DNA from: Plasmodiophora brassicae
Lineage: Eukaryota; Endomyxa; Phytomyxea; Plasmodiophorida; Plasmodiophoridae
NCBI GenBank assembly: GCA_039704465.1
Contig: JASFAU010000016.1
Span: 124,001-188,000, forward strand
Length of the DNA stretch: 64,000 bases
Direction of reading: 5' to 3'
The notes under the pieces: generated by a model
Told to the model about the DNA's origin: nothing
The model's database searches: none
What the model saw: only the letters and a program-made list of their open reading frames with translations
Made by a program: the position numbers and the translations under genes
Shown: positions 1 to 9,000 of the stretch, in pieces
Layout: each line of letters starts with the position of its first letter
Position numbering within the stretch: the stretch's first letter is position 1

Positions 1-57
1 GCCGGTGCCCTTGACGAAGACGCGGGGCGGGGCGTCGCTGGCGAACGACACCGCCAT
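1..57 (-). CDS. N-terminal fragment of a gene cut by the window edge
   Basis: An ATG read on the minus strand at 57-55 opens a frame that runs off the left edge of the window (about 19 codons, beginning MAVSFASDAPPRVFVK). The frame is GC-rich at third positions like the other genes here. There is too little sequence to assign a family, and chance cannot be excluded. Confidence 0.3.
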   Translation of the reverse strand, partial: MAVSFASDAPPRVFVKGTG

Positions 58-1080
58 GATCGGTCGCCGCTAGACGAGCGCGCGCGTGCCAGTAATATGC
101 TCTGAAATCGCGGTCAGAGTGCCCCGTGACGCATGCGCGGCCACCGCCAGAGCGACCCCCACAGACCCGACGGTCGATGCGTCTCGCCCGTCGTCGCTGT
201 GATGATGCGAACGGTGCCCCTTCCCGGGCTCCGGACTGGATCTGACGCCTGGGCGCGACCGTTTTTTGTTGCGGGGACGACAACAAATGACGACACGTCA
301 TCAGCCCCGTTTTTGTTGGCGTTTTGGTGTACGTACGTGATCTGGTCTTGGTTCGTCGAGAGCCCCGGGCCACCGCCAACTGGAAACAAAGGAACCCTTG
401 GCAGGGGCGGGAAATTTGAGCGGCAACTGGGCCGTTTGCCTTGGCACATGTGCCGCACGATTCGTCTCATTTCGCGAGGAACGTATATTCAGTAGATTGG
501 TCCGGTTGGTTATGGTACGGGTCGGTAAGTCAAATTGAAGTCCGTGGAAGTGCGCAACATGCCGCGCGCGGACTCATTTAGCGCGACGGCCGACTTGCGT
601 TTGAGTCACGCTCTGACTGGGCGAGTCGGTCCACGCGCCGCGCGACTGCCCATTTCGAAAACTGCAGGTGAATCACCGGCTCGCGAGGCGTCTCGTACGT
701 CTTGACGACCAGGTTGTGGACACAGCTCTGAGCACTCTTAGCCGCTCTGTCGATCCTCTGGCTCGCATGCTATGTAGAATCGGGACACTGGTGCGACCTC
801 GAGTCCGCAGAGTGCCTCAGATCCGCAATCATAGGGCGCCCCGCACATATACCGCGCCGCACTGCCGTACGGCGTCCGTGGCGCACCAATCCCATTTGCA
901 TCATTCTGCTATCTGGTCTTGTCTCGTCTTGTCCGTGTCCTGCGTGCTAATCGCTAGTTTTACGAATAGCGTTTGAAGACGCTCGCGACCGCCTCCAAGT
1001 CGAAATGGGTGAAACGCAAACTCACAGGCCGACTGTCCTGTCAGCCCGCCATTGTGTCTGCGTCATAGTTACGCCGTCAC
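58..1080. other. stretch without a recognisable gene
   Basis: Only overlapping short frames on both strands are present (for example 133-495 and 668-976 on +). They show no family resemblance, no splice-consistent extension and no low-complexity signature of a real protein. I see no RNA gene. Confidence 0.5.
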
Positions 1081-1328
1081 AATACGTCCGCTGAAAGAGG
1101 TGGGTATTACCGCAGCGAATGCCACTGGGATCTGCAACGGCAGGAGCATGACCTTTCCTCAAATATCAGCCGGGCACAATTCATGACCGCATGCAGGCCG
1201 CAGCTGACGCCATCCTCCTGCCGGCTGATCGAGACAGGACGGCCCTCCAGCGTCCAGTCTTTCTCCTGCGTACGTTCCTGACACAGGAGCAACTTCTCGC
1301 GCCACGACCCTCCCGTACTCCTTATCAT
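1080..1328 (-). pseudogene. Ulp1/C48 cysteine-protease-like fragment, inverted copy 1
   Basis: The minus-strand frame ends in a block reading SRQEDGVSCGLHAVMNCAR. Its Q-x-D-G-x-S-C-G core resembles the catalytic Gln/Cys segment of Ulp1/SENP-type (C48) proteases, which cleave SUMO-like conjugates. Only the C-terminal catalytic segment is present; the His/Asp part of the triad is not seen, so this is a gene fragment rather than an active enzyme. A diverged copy lies in the opposite orientation at about 1370-1640. Family assignment rests on one motif and is tentative. Confidence 0.4.
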
Positions 1329-1369
1329 CTGCGCGTCGTTCAGCGAATCACGCAGGGCACAGTTGAGAG

Positions 1370-1640
1370 CGTCGTGGCGCGAGATGTTGCAGCTGTGACA
1401 GAAACATAGGTGAACGACTGAAACGCTGGAGGAACATCGATCCTGTCCTAGTCAACCAGCAGGGAGACACTGTCGGCTGCGCCGCGCATGCGATCATCAA
1501 CTGTGCCCGCCTTGTCTTTGAGGAAAGGTCAAGTTCCTGCCGCAATGACGTCGCAGATCCCAGTGACGTTCGCTGGGCAATTAGTCAACTACCCACCTCC
1601 TTGAGCGGATGTATTTCGACGGGAGGTGGCCAATGGGCTA
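1370..1640 (+). pseudogene. Ulp1/C48 cysteine-protease-like fragment, inverted copy 2
   Basis: This plus-strand stretch is a diverged inverted copy of 1080-1328. It reads QQGDTVGCAAHAIINCAR where the other copy reads RQEDGVSCGLHAVMNCAR, and downstream DNA (the GAGGAAAGGTCA block and the following 60 bp) also matches after reverse complementing. The presumed catalytic Cys is kept but the following Gly is Ala. There is no start codon or intact upstream domain. It is best read as a decayed fragment. Confidence 0.4.
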
Positions 1641-2139
1641 TGACGCAGACACAATGGCGGTGGGTCCTCAGGCATACTTCTATTGTTACTGTGTCTGATT
1701 GACAGGTCTGTAGGCCTAGTGCAACTATCAGGAAAGAGCGGGAAGCAGCCCGAGCGGTACCTCCGATCTCAGGGCATCGTTGCGGCCATTCACCGAAACC
1801 CAGCCTGGTCTGACATGTGTTGCTTTCCCTGTAGGACCATGGGCGGACAAACAAGTGTGCTGTATTACAATCGGCGACGGCGTCGACATCCCGAACAGCG
1901 TACCGTACCGTACGCGCCCTCGAACCTAACGGGGGAGCAGGACGGGAACGTCAAGCAGCGCTGCCGTGAACATGTCCCTATCATAGTGGCGGTCGCGTAA
2001 GTACAGGAATGACGCCTTGATGACGTCATGACGGGACCATGAGTCTGCTGTACGCACGTACGTGCACTGGCCGGCTGCGTAATGCTGACGACCTGCGGCG
2101 GCGACGGCGGCTGCTGGAGTCCTTGGGGCAGCATATTGA

Positions 2140-2172
2140 TATTGCCGGTCGAGATGATGTTGACCGGCAATA
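2140..2172. repeat. perfect 11-bp inverted repeat (hairpin)
   Basis: TATTGCCGGTC at 2140-2150 is followed after 11 nt by its exact reverse complement at 2162-2172. No poly-T follows and no gene ends here, so a terminator role is not supported. It may be a remnant of a repeat. Confidence 0.4.
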
Positions 2173-2341
2173 GGCCGATGCTTTCAAGTAGCGCGCCAAT
2201 ATCCCCGGTCGCGCTGACGTCGCACGACACGCCGGACCAGGCGATCGGCGACTGCTCGAGGCTGGACCAGACGACCCGAGAACGGCGCCTTCGGCTTGGT
2301 GCTACGGTGCCTACATGAGCTGAGTAGGGAAACACAGTACA

Positions 2342-2349
2342 CGATAGGC
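2342..2349 (+). repeat. 8-bp target-site duplication, left copy
   Basis: CGATAGGC immediately precedes the hAT left terminal repeat. The identical octamer follows the right terminal repeat at 3931-3938. Confidence 0.9.
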
Positions 2350-3930
2350 CAGGCCTCATAAAAAGTGGTAAACTATTAATAGATGCCACTTTTACCACAT
2401 TTAGCGGCCGGTTTGTACCACTTTTAAGAAATGTGTTGACAACTATCCAATACTACTGCAGCAGACGCTATGCGCCTCAGGGACACCAACAGGGACATTT
2501 GGGAGTCCTGTCGGACCTTTCCGGACAAGTTTCGACCTGGTGAGAGTCTGGCGAGCTGGACTGAGCTGGATCGGGGTCCGTCGTGCTCCTTCCAGACTGC
2601 GAATAACTATTTCTGGAGAGTGGAGAGTGGAGAGTAGTGGAGGTAGGTTTGCGTCTTGCTTGCGAGCCAAAGCCGACACTGCGCCCGGTCTCGGTCGAAT
2701 GGCGTCGCGTGGCAAATGGCAGAGGACGTATGCGCGCAAGTTCGCCCTCGAGGTCACGTGCCAAGAAGGCCACGTCGTCAAGGAGGCGCGATGCAAGATG
2801 TGCCTGTACTTCGGCCGCGAGATCGTGGCGGCCGGCCGGAAGCGCGGTGCGCGCACGACGGACCAGTTCTACTCGGGCAAGTTCCGCGCCGACACCATGA
2901 CCGGGCACCTGCAGAACCAGCACGCCACCAAGTGGGCCGAATACCAGCTCCTGTCGGCGGTCGACCTGGACGCGTTCTTCGACAACGTGCAGCCGCGCGC
3001 AAACCTTATATTCAACTATCTCGACATGGAGAGCGACGAGATTGTCGACGTGTCGACAGAGATCGTCGATGTCATCATCGGCCAAATGCTGTTCCGACCG
3101 GCAGACGAACTTGACGCCGACGGCGACGACGTGGCCGGCATCGACGACCGCAATCGTAAGATTGAGAAGCTGCGTTCGCGCGCGCTGCGGCTGTTCACCG
3201 TGAACGACGACGAGGACGGCTACACGGTGACGATCAAGACCGTCATGCGATTCAAGCTCGCCATCTCCCACGTGTCGTGCGGCATGTCGTTCCGCCAAGT
3301 GGCAGCCGCCGTCGAGCACACCAAAGTCATCTGCAAGATGGGCAAGCTCGCCGGCCTCAACGACACGATCGTCGGCCAGTACGTACGCGTCCTGGTCGGC
3401 TACGCACTGCAAGTCTTCGCCAACATCTTGGCCAACGACGACGTGTGGGCGTTCGCCCTGTCGTTCGACGGCAGTATGCATCGCGGCACAACGTTTTTCG
3501 ACGTGCGCATCCGCGTCGGCGTGAAGGGCGTCGTGCACAACCTACACCTCATCGCCATGCCGCACTTCGACAGGCACACGGCCGATAAGCAGGAGGCCAT
3601 GGGGGACGCCGATTCTGCGCCGGCCTTGCGACGGTCTTCCCGAACTCTACATCTGTCGAGGCTGACTTCTCGATACTCAAGTGGGAGCTTGACCCGTTCC
3701 GCCAGAACCTGCTCGACTTATCGCTGGAAGGAATCTTTCAGTCGAAGCAGTTCGAGCTGCTGGACGACATTCATCGTGGATTAGAGCAATAAAAGGCTGT
3801 CCTGACCCGTGACCCCGAATGCAGGGCCCCTTTTTGGACCTTACCACTTTTACCAGTTTTAAGGCCAGAGTCGTACCACTTTTAGCTTAAATACGGTAAA
3901 AGTGGTACGTACCACTTTTTATGAGGCCTG
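2350..3930 (+). mobile_element. hAT-family DNA transposon, internally deleted
   Basis: Perfect 21-bp terminal inverted repeats lie at 2350-2370 and 3910-3930 (outer end CAGGCCTCAT). They are flanked by identical 8-bp direct repeats CGATAGGC at 2342-2349 and 3931-3938. Eight-bp target duplications are diagnostic of hAT transposition. Just inside each end are several copies of the motif taccactttta in both orientations, typical of subterminal transposase sites. The body encodes a BED-finger transposase N-terminus and a hAT C-terminal dimerisation segment, but the catalytic middle is missing. The element is therefore non-autonomous. The intact terminal repeats and duplications suggest a fairly recent insertion. 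Confidence 0.93.
2699..3784 (+). pseudogene. hAT transposase, BED finger, central deletion with frame change
   Basis: From the ATG at 2699 the protein has a BED-type zinc finger (CKMC near residue 35, HLQNQH about 40 residues later). A conserved stretch follows around 3440-3590 (FALSFDGSMHRGTTFFD then LHLIAMPHFDRHTA), as in protist hAT-like transposases, where FDGS carries the first catalytic Asp. After HTADKQEAM (about 3600) the frame changes. The hAT C-terminal dimerisation segment (SVEADFSILKWELDPFR then LSLEGIFQSKQF) is read in another frame at about 3630-3785. The central DDE core is absent. The annotated frame therefore ends at 3784 out of register, and the gene is dead. Confidence 0.85.
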
Positions 3931-3938
3931 CGATAGGC
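3931..3938 (+). repeat. 8-bp target-site duplication, right copy
   Basis: CGATAGGC immediately follows the hAT right terminal repeat and matches 2342-2349 exactly. Confidence 0.9.
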
Positions 3939-4292
3939 ATGCCTAGACAGTCGTCTGGTACCATTGGAACTTGCCCATGTCATAGCTGCCGCTGAGTGCA
4001 TCCCTGCGAGTCATCAATGGCTATCATGCACACCTGTGCAAGGACCAGTTGAGTTGCTATAGCCTATACTCGAAATGAGCCGGAAACGGTCTCCGTCGAT
4101 CGTCTTGTGCCCCTGAACGCCCACATGCCCAGCGCCTGTCGGATATGTGTTTGATTGAGTATTATGTTCTTGAGCAGACTCGCTTGCAGGATGTACAATA
4201 CAAAGAATGACGCTCAACAATGTAGCATATGGATCGCATTTGTAATGACTAGCTGGCAGCTTGATCACATTTCCTATCCCGGACGGAACGTG
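3939..4292. other. intergenic stretch
   Basis: Lies between the hAT insertion and the 3' end of the minus-strand ankyrin gene. Only shadow frames are visible. Confidence 0.5.
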
Positions 4293-5614
4293 TCAACCAT
4301 AAAAGTGAGCACCCGGGTGGGATGTGTTGCTGGGCGGTAACTGGTTGTAATCTCCTGCAGCAATATTACTTCCAGAGTACAGGACCGGGGCGCCCATGCG
4401 AATTTCTTGCGCGTGCTCGAGCAGGAACGCACTCTGAGGCAGGCTGGCCTGGCGAGCTAGTTCGAGTGCCGTCCTGTGATACGTTCCTGTTGCGTGGATG
4501 TCGACGCGATGATCCCGAATGAGCATCATGATTACGTCAGGGCAGCTTCCCCAGGTCTGCAAGGCAGCTACCTGCAATGGTGTCCAGTAGGCATCTCCCA
4601 CGAGTGCAGGTTCATTAACCAGGATGCTGTTAGATTTCAGCAATTCCGAAACGGCACCGATTTTACATAGCTTGGCGGCTAGTTCGAGCGGTGTCTCCCC
4701 GCCGTTTTCTTGGCGCCCTTTCGTATTGACGTCAATCTCGGGAGTGTTAACCAGCAAACGGATGACGTCAGAACAGTCATTGAGGACCGCCCAGTGGAGC
4801 GCCGTATAGCCATGGCGACCGGGATCATTGATGGCGAGGCCAGGCACATGACGTACAAGCAGGTCGACAACAAATTCATCACCAGAGTACGCTGCGCTGT
4901 GCAGGACGTTGCCGAAGATGGGGTCCCACTCGACACGATTCACCATGTTGATATCACCTCCCATGCGGGCAAGAATTTCGCGAATACGCTTGAATACCGC
5001 CTTCTGTGCAACCGAGCGCCCGTTTACGAACCTTCCCAGCCGGACGAGGCCAACATGGAACCGAAACGCTTTTTCGTCGACGGCTTCCTTCAGCAGACCA
5101 TAACCGGGTTCAGCATTGGCGTCGTCGGGGTGGGAAGCAATTAGAGCGACGCTAAGCGTCCTCATTTGGAGGTTGTGAGCCAACTTAACCAGTGAACAGA
5201 CCCGGCCGAAAGAGATTTCGTTTCTGCTCGAAAGCCAGGTCGCGGCCTGGTCAACCTGATATGTCGTCATCGCTGTCTATCAGGAGACCATAACGTACGA
5301 GCTTCGAGAAATTTGACGTTTACCTCATAGGTACCCGGACGGTTACCAGAAATGAACTGACGTGTTAGCTCCAAGTCAATCCAGGACAACGTATCCAGGG
5401 CAATGAAGTTATCGTTGATAAGGAGGGCGTATCGAATCATTTCGCGTAGCACAGGAGAATGCCAGGAAGCAGCCTCAACGTCGATGTCGGCTGTGTACAA
5501 ACATTCCTTGGAGCGCAGCTTAAAAGCGTCGGCACTCCCCGCACAGAGAACCGCGAGCACGAGCAGGGGAGATGATGCGACACCAGCGACTCGAACGCGA
5601 GTCCGGGTCGACAT
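4293..5614 (-). CDS. BTB/Skp1-like plus ankyrin-repeat protein
   Basis: Two minus-strand exons. Exon 1 (5614-5324) starts at an ATG and encodes a Skp1/BTB-like fold start (FKLRSKECLYTADIDVEAAS then LREMIRYALL). A 47-nt GTAAAC...TAG intron joins it in phase 0 to exon 2 (5276-4293), which continues with FGRVCSLVKLAHNLQM, the usual end of such a domain. Ankyrin repeats follow, for example NVLHSAAYSGDEFVVDLLVR, GYTALHWAVLNDCSDVIRLL and TPLQVAALQTWG. The N-terminus (VASSPLLVLAVLCAG) could be a signal or anchor segment, or a wrong start. BTB/ankyrin proteins are commonly adaptors, for example for cullin ligases; no partner can be inferred here. Confidence 0.8.
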
Positions 5615-6458
5615 AGGGCCCTGCGAACGTACGTTTCCCGGGCGGTGGCCAAATGGATGGTGCAAACTGCTGAGGCAGTACGATGGCGAAAACACAATGG
5701 CCGTACCGTGGCGCTCAGCTGCCGTGTCACCGAGCGACGCGGACTAGGAACAGGCCCGGAAACGCATTACCTACGCGTGGTGTGTGCGAGTGCAAATTAG
5801 GGGGGCCCGGGGCCGTGCACAATAGGCTGTGCCTCGACGAGAAGTTCGGACAGACCGCCAAGTTATAAACGGTAAACGGTATTAAGCGGTTCGTTGGCAG
5901 TTCGAGCAAAACGGTTTAGACCAATGGCTCCTTTCGGAACCTCAACGGGACGCGTGAGCGCGTATCACAACCCTCGCACAGCATGTACTTGGATTGCCGA
6001 TGAACGGTTTGATGAAGGTCGCATTGACAGTGCTTACGGCATCGCAGATGCGCTTGGCGCGACCATACACTGGTGCGCTTTGAATTCGGGACCACGCCAC
6101 GCCAAAGTGTCACACGCATATATACCTATGCCCACGTACTGCTCACATCAATTCAGTATTACCCAAGCGTGGGCGATCGCTATCAGGGACAGACGGATAC
6201 TTGCACCGATGAAGTCGCTTGCGGACAGCTTGCGCAAAGGTCGGGTGCGCTCGGCACCAGGTTACCGTCAGAGGTAACGGCGGCGACATGCATCGCCGTC
6301 GGTCCCGAATCTCCAGCGGTACGTCGAGAGCAAACATGACGCGCGAGCCGCGAGGCCATCTCCAGCCAATGGTCGCATAGTCCACGCCCTGCACAGCCAC
6401 ATTGGTAACGATACCTCTTCAGTAAAGAGCTTGGAACGGCACGACCACAGGTTTCTGG
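5615..6458. other. intergenic stretch
   Basis: Lies between the ankyrin gene start and the left end of the 2.3-kb element. Short frames on both strands show no family resemblance. A small direct repeat (aaacggta) sits near 5868. Confidence 0.5.
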
Positions 6459-6475
6459 ACCCTGATCGCGGGAGA

Positions 6476-6490
6476 GTACAATAATTGTAC
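6476..6490. repeat. element palindrome 1
   Basis: GTACAATAATTGTAC, a 7+1+7 palindrome followed by GTTCGCG. It lies 17 bp inside the left end of the element. Candidate transposase binding site. Confidence 0.8.
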
Positions 6491-6533
6491 GTTCGCGCAT
6501 TTTTGGGCAATCACGGACCTGAGCCCAATTGAG

Positions 6534-6560
6534 GCGAACGTACAATTATTGTACGTTCGC
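6534..6560. repeat. element palindrome 2, 13+1+13 perfect
   Basis: GCGAACGTACAAT, a central T, then the exact reverse complement. It is the longest of the five copies and lies 58 bp downstream of palindrome 1. Confidence 0.9.
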
Positions 6561-6752
6561 TGGCCAAATCCTGCAATTTTCAAAGCTGGATTGTGAAGGA
6601 ACCACAGCGTTGTGTGCACAGTAAATCAGATCACTCGCCAGCATGCACGTTATATTTAGCCCCTGCAGAAAACTGGGCTTCTCCATTCTGTGGTTGTCGA
6701 GTCGGTGTGAGCGCACATCGTTCGCACTGGCTGCTCGAAGGTCACATCGACT

Positions 6753-6980
6753 TTGGCAGCAGCTGTCGTCCGTGCATTCGCTCGGTCGCTCACTGAAGGA
6801 GAGATTGAGCTTCTGCACAGCCTGTACATTGACATTGCTGATGACGCCGAGGAACCGCCGATCGTTGAGTTTACTCGAGACGAGCTTAACGCAAAGACCG
6901 TCCATGAGCTGAAGGACTTGGCGGCGTCCCTGAACTTAACGCGTGTCTCGTCCGCCCCAAGCCAAGCCGGTACTGGTTGA
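6753..6980 (+). CDS. SAP-like N-terminal segment of the element protein
   Basis: This 75-codon frame carries a SAP-like signature (LNAKTVHELKDLAASLNL). The second helix of the motif (AKPVLVDRIFESM) is read in the next frame at about 6960-7000. The SAP motif binds AT-rich DNA and is common at the start of mobile-element proteins. A one-base shift or unseen intron near 6930-6950 separates it from the nuclease frame, so it is probably the amino end of the same protein. Confidence 0.55.
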   Translation: MAAAVVRAFARSLTEGEIELLHSLYIDIADDAEEPPIVEFTRDELNAKTVHELKDLAASLNLTRVSSAPSQAGTG

Positions 6981-7584
6981 CCGCATTTTCGAATCGATGG
7001 CCAGCGTCAAGCTCATGACCAAGCTGCTGAAGCTATGGTTCATGAAGCCCGTTCGAAGCCCAGGAATGAAAGTGGGATCCGCCAACGAGGTTCACATCTC
7101 GACGGCGCTTTCTTCCTGGATGGACATATACGGCAGCGGTTGGTCTGTCGCGAACGGCGAAATCGTTCATCGCGGTCTCCTTCAGAGCCGCGAAGTTCCC
7201 GTTCTGGCGACGTCCATCGATGGGGCCACTGTTCTCCACAGAGTCGTCGATGACGTCGTTGTATCGTCGCTTGTCTGCGTGATTGAGTTCAAGACGGCGA
7301 CGGAGAACTCGACGGAACGCGAGGCCAGATCGCGATTGCAGAGCGCCAGGGACATCGTCGGTGACAGCAACTGTCGCATGTTCGAATTCGACGCTCGCTC
7401 TCCCCTGTTCAAGACGACCGTCTGGACGGCCGCGTATCGTGGACAGTTGCTGCACCACTGCGCGACGACAACGTGCAACACAGCGCTGTTCGTTAATGCA
7501 TCAGGCCAAACGATCGTCTACGCGGCGCTTGTATCGTTCAGCCCGGAATGTCTGCAGCAGTACCAAGCAATGATCGCCGCCTAG
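6943..7584 (+). CDS. YqaJ-like PD-(D/E)XK nuclease, element protein middle
   Basis: A 213-codon frame. Motifs fit the lambda-exonuclease/YqaJ class of PD-(D/E)XK nucleases: GSANE (E49), ATSIDG (D93), VIEFKT (E115, K117), and the later helix RGQLLHHCATTTCNTALFV, where the family has its Q-x-x-x-H helix. Such enzymes resect or cut DNA ends. It overlaps the next frame (7548-8174) by 37 nt in another register. The start is uncertain, since the first codons complete the SAP motif of the preceding frame. Assignment is by motif order only. Confidence 0.6.
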   Translation: MSRPPQAKPVLVDRIFESMASVKLMTKLLKLWFMKPVRSPGMKVGSANEVHISTALSSWMDIYGSGWSVANGEIVHRGLLQSREVPVLATSIDGATVLHRVVDDVVVSSLVCVIEFKTATENSTEREARSRLQSARDIVGDSNCRMFEFDARSPLFKTTVWTAAYRGQLLHHCATTTCNTALFVNASGQTIVYAALVSFSPECLQQYQAMIAA

Positions 7585-8174
7585 ATGCCGAACTGCAGCC
7601 GTTGCTGACGGAAAGAGCACTTGCAAGCTATCCGCCGCACGTCTTCGGTCATGCTGTTGACGCATCAACGTTCACGCTTTGGCGCGATCTCGCGAGTGCA
7701 ATACTGAAACGAAGGGAGGAAGGTCAAGCGCTTCCGCCTCTCCACGACGTTGTTCCCCACGTGGTGTCCATGTGGAACCACTGCAAAGGCGGCCAGGACG
7801 TCGTATCGCGGCAACTGAAGAACGTCAAGGTCGACTTCCGGTCCCTGACGCCGAGAGGTTTCATTAACGTCCGGTTTATCATGTCGTCGTTGCTGAACGC
7901 CCACATGCTACATCGCCTGCTTCTGAATTCGGACATGTGCTCCGATTTCAGCAGCTATCATAAGTGGAAGGCGTTCCTCAATTACCAGAAATCATTCAGC
8001 GACTTCCTCTGTGACGTCGCCACACACTGGGTGCCCTCGCAGAGAATGACGTCGGGAGAACTCGTCGGGGAGAAGCCTGCATTGCCAGGCCGAGCGGTCT
8101 GGACCCTCCGCGCGTACCGCGCTACAACAAGCTCGGCTTCTTTAACAGGGCAGACATGGCAACGTTCCGATTGA
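7548..8174 (+). CDS. piggyBac-like transposase C-terminal segment
   Basis: A 208-codon frame. The block VVSMWNHCKGGQDVVSRQL, followed some 25 residues later by MSSLLNAHMLHRLL, matches the N-x-x-K-G-G-x-D helix and late NA-Y/H helix of piggyBac-type (DDE_Tnp_1_7) transposases. The N-terminal catalytic Asp residues of that family are not visible. Either the nuclease domain of the upstream frame replaces them or they were lost. The last 30 codons (after GLD/GRAV) are probably out of frame, because the zinc domain is read from 8156 in another register. Confidence 0.55.
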   Translation: MSAAVPSNDRRLDAELQPLLTERALASYPPHVFGHAVDASTFTLWRDLASAILKRREEGQALPPLHDVVPHVVSMWNHCKGGQDVVSRQLKNVKVDFRSLTPRGFINVRFIMSSLLNAHMLHRLLLNSDMCSDFSSYHKWKAFLNYQKSFSDFLCDVATHWVPSQRMTSGELVGEKPALPGRAVWTLRAYRATTSSASLTGQTWQRSD

Positions 8175-8413
8175 CCATCAGCAACGACCTTACCCATTGG
8201 TCGGGGAGCGGGCCATCTCGTTCGTGTGTCGTCTGCGGTGGCCGTACCACGAGCTATTGCCAATCCTGCACGGTCAACCTGTGCTCGACCAAGCACAGTC
8301 GCAACCAGAAAACCTGCTACGAGTTATTCCACTCGTCCAGGACGATTCGCAGGCGAGAAGAGCCCGCACAGTCAAGCCGCCGGGGTCGTAAGCGATCAAT
8401 CGGATCTGTTTGA
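8156..8413 (+). CDS. C-terminal Cys/His zinc domain of the element protein
   Basis: An 85-codon frame with C24-x2-C27, C35-x2-C38, C43, H47, C54 and H59, then a basic tail (RRGRKR). This spacing, with RTTSYCQSC and a terminal C-x4-H, is the cysteine-rich ribbon that closes piggyBac transposases and contacts terminal repeats. It follows the 7548-8174 frame with a register change near 8100-8155, by a short intron or frameshift. Confidence 0.6.
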   Translation: MATFRLTISNDLTHWSGSGPSRSCVVCGGRTTSYCQSCTVNLCSTKHSRNQKTCYELFHSSRTIRRREEPAQSSRRGRKRSIGSV

Positions 8414-8458
8414 ACTCAATGAACTCTTTCCAATTCACTCATTTGTCACCGCATTCCC

Positions 8459-8479
8459 AACGTACAATTATTGTACGTT
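8459..8479. repeat. element palindrome 3, 10+1+10 perfect
   Basis: AACGTACAAT, a central T, then ATTGTACGTT. It lies 46 bp after the last coding frame of the element. Confidence 0.9.
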
Positions 8480-8490
8480 CCCCCCTTGAG

Positions 8491-8507
8491 CGTACAATAG
8501 TTGTACG
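8491..8507. repeat. element palindrome 4, one mismatch
   Basis: CGTACAATAGTTGTACG, the same core with one arm base changed. It starts 11 bp after palindrome 3. Confidence 0.85.
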
Positions 8508-8693
8508 ATAGCTAAAATAAGCCGACCCCGGGGTGACCTGATTTGGCCAATTTTCGACATCGAGTTCCTTCTACCACCAGTGATGTAATTTCCTCGTTCT
8601 TTCAAAGGCATACTGTGTGGGACGCTGTTTATCTCAGGGAGAAACAACGGCGATTTTCGTCAAGACACAAAAAATTTCCGATGGGTCAAAGTT

Positions 8694-8716
8694 GAACGTA
8701 CAATAATTGTACGTTC
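8694..8716. repeat. element palindrome 5, 11+1+11 perfect
   Basis: GAACGTACAAT, a central A, then the exact reverse complement. It is followed by GCGGG and the right terminal GATCAGGGT. The arrangement mirrors the left end. Confidence 0.9.
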
Positions 8717-8734
8717 GCGGGGTCCGATCAGGGT

Positions 8735-8797
8735 TAGATTCGAATCCTCGAAACATCTACTGGGCTTGCCCGCGCGCGTTCGAATCGCGTCGAAGCC
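8735..8797 (+). pseudogene. tRNA-Ser 3' half next to the element
   Basis: From ATCTACTGGGCTTGCCC to the acceptor end CGAAGCC this matches the intact tRNA-Ser at 9105-9183 exactly, including variable arm and T-arm, and is followed by a T run. The 5' half (acceptor strand and D-arm) is missing: the element right end sits where the anticodon stem begins. A 10-nt insertion (TCCTCGAAAC) follows the anticodon. The fragment keeps an internal B box but lacks the A box, so it is not a functional tRNA gene. Confidence 0.8.
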
Positions 8798-9000
8798 TAC
8801 TCTTTTTTGCCCATCGTCTCAAGTCATCGACCATCGTGGGACGACTGACTGACTTGTGTCGTGTCTTGGAAACCGAATATGGATGGGATATGCGAATCCA
8901 TCTGAACACGGCTGCAGGGTAGTAGGCATCAGAAGAAGAACTGATCAGACTTGTACCTGATGCTCGCCGTCAAACGCTGCTCTCTCACCCGTAAATGGGC

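Larger units (their letters stand above)
6459..8734 (+). mobile_element. 2.3-kb element with SAP, YqaJ-like nuclease and piggyBac-like pieces
   Basis: The outer ends form a perfect 9-bp inverted repeat, ACCCTGATC at 6459-6467 and GATCAGGGT at 8726-8734. Five copies of a palindrome with core GTACAATWATTGTAC follow: two at the left end and three at the right. The interior carries adjoining plus-strand frames: a SAP-like start, a PD-(D/E)XK YqaJ-like nuclease, a segment resembling the end of piggyBac transposases, and a Cys/His zinc domain. The frames are offset from each other, so the element is either intron-containing or decayed. I find no clear target duplication: the flanks are CTGG and TAGA, not TTAA. 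The right boundary lies inside a tRNA-Ser-derived sequence. Confidence 0.75.

Noticed and set aside
2477..3538. 353-codon open frame on the minus strand
   Set aside because: Antisense to the hAT transposase with its BED finger; it is a shadow of that coding sequence.
6478..8716. The palindromes as rho-independent terminators
   Set aside because: The arms are AT-centred, no T tract follows, they occur on both sides of the frames, and the genome is eukaryotic.
6459..8734. Ordinary piggyBac transposon
   Set aside because: The flanks are not TTAA, and the DDE core is not seen where expected; only the late helices and zinc ribbon fit.
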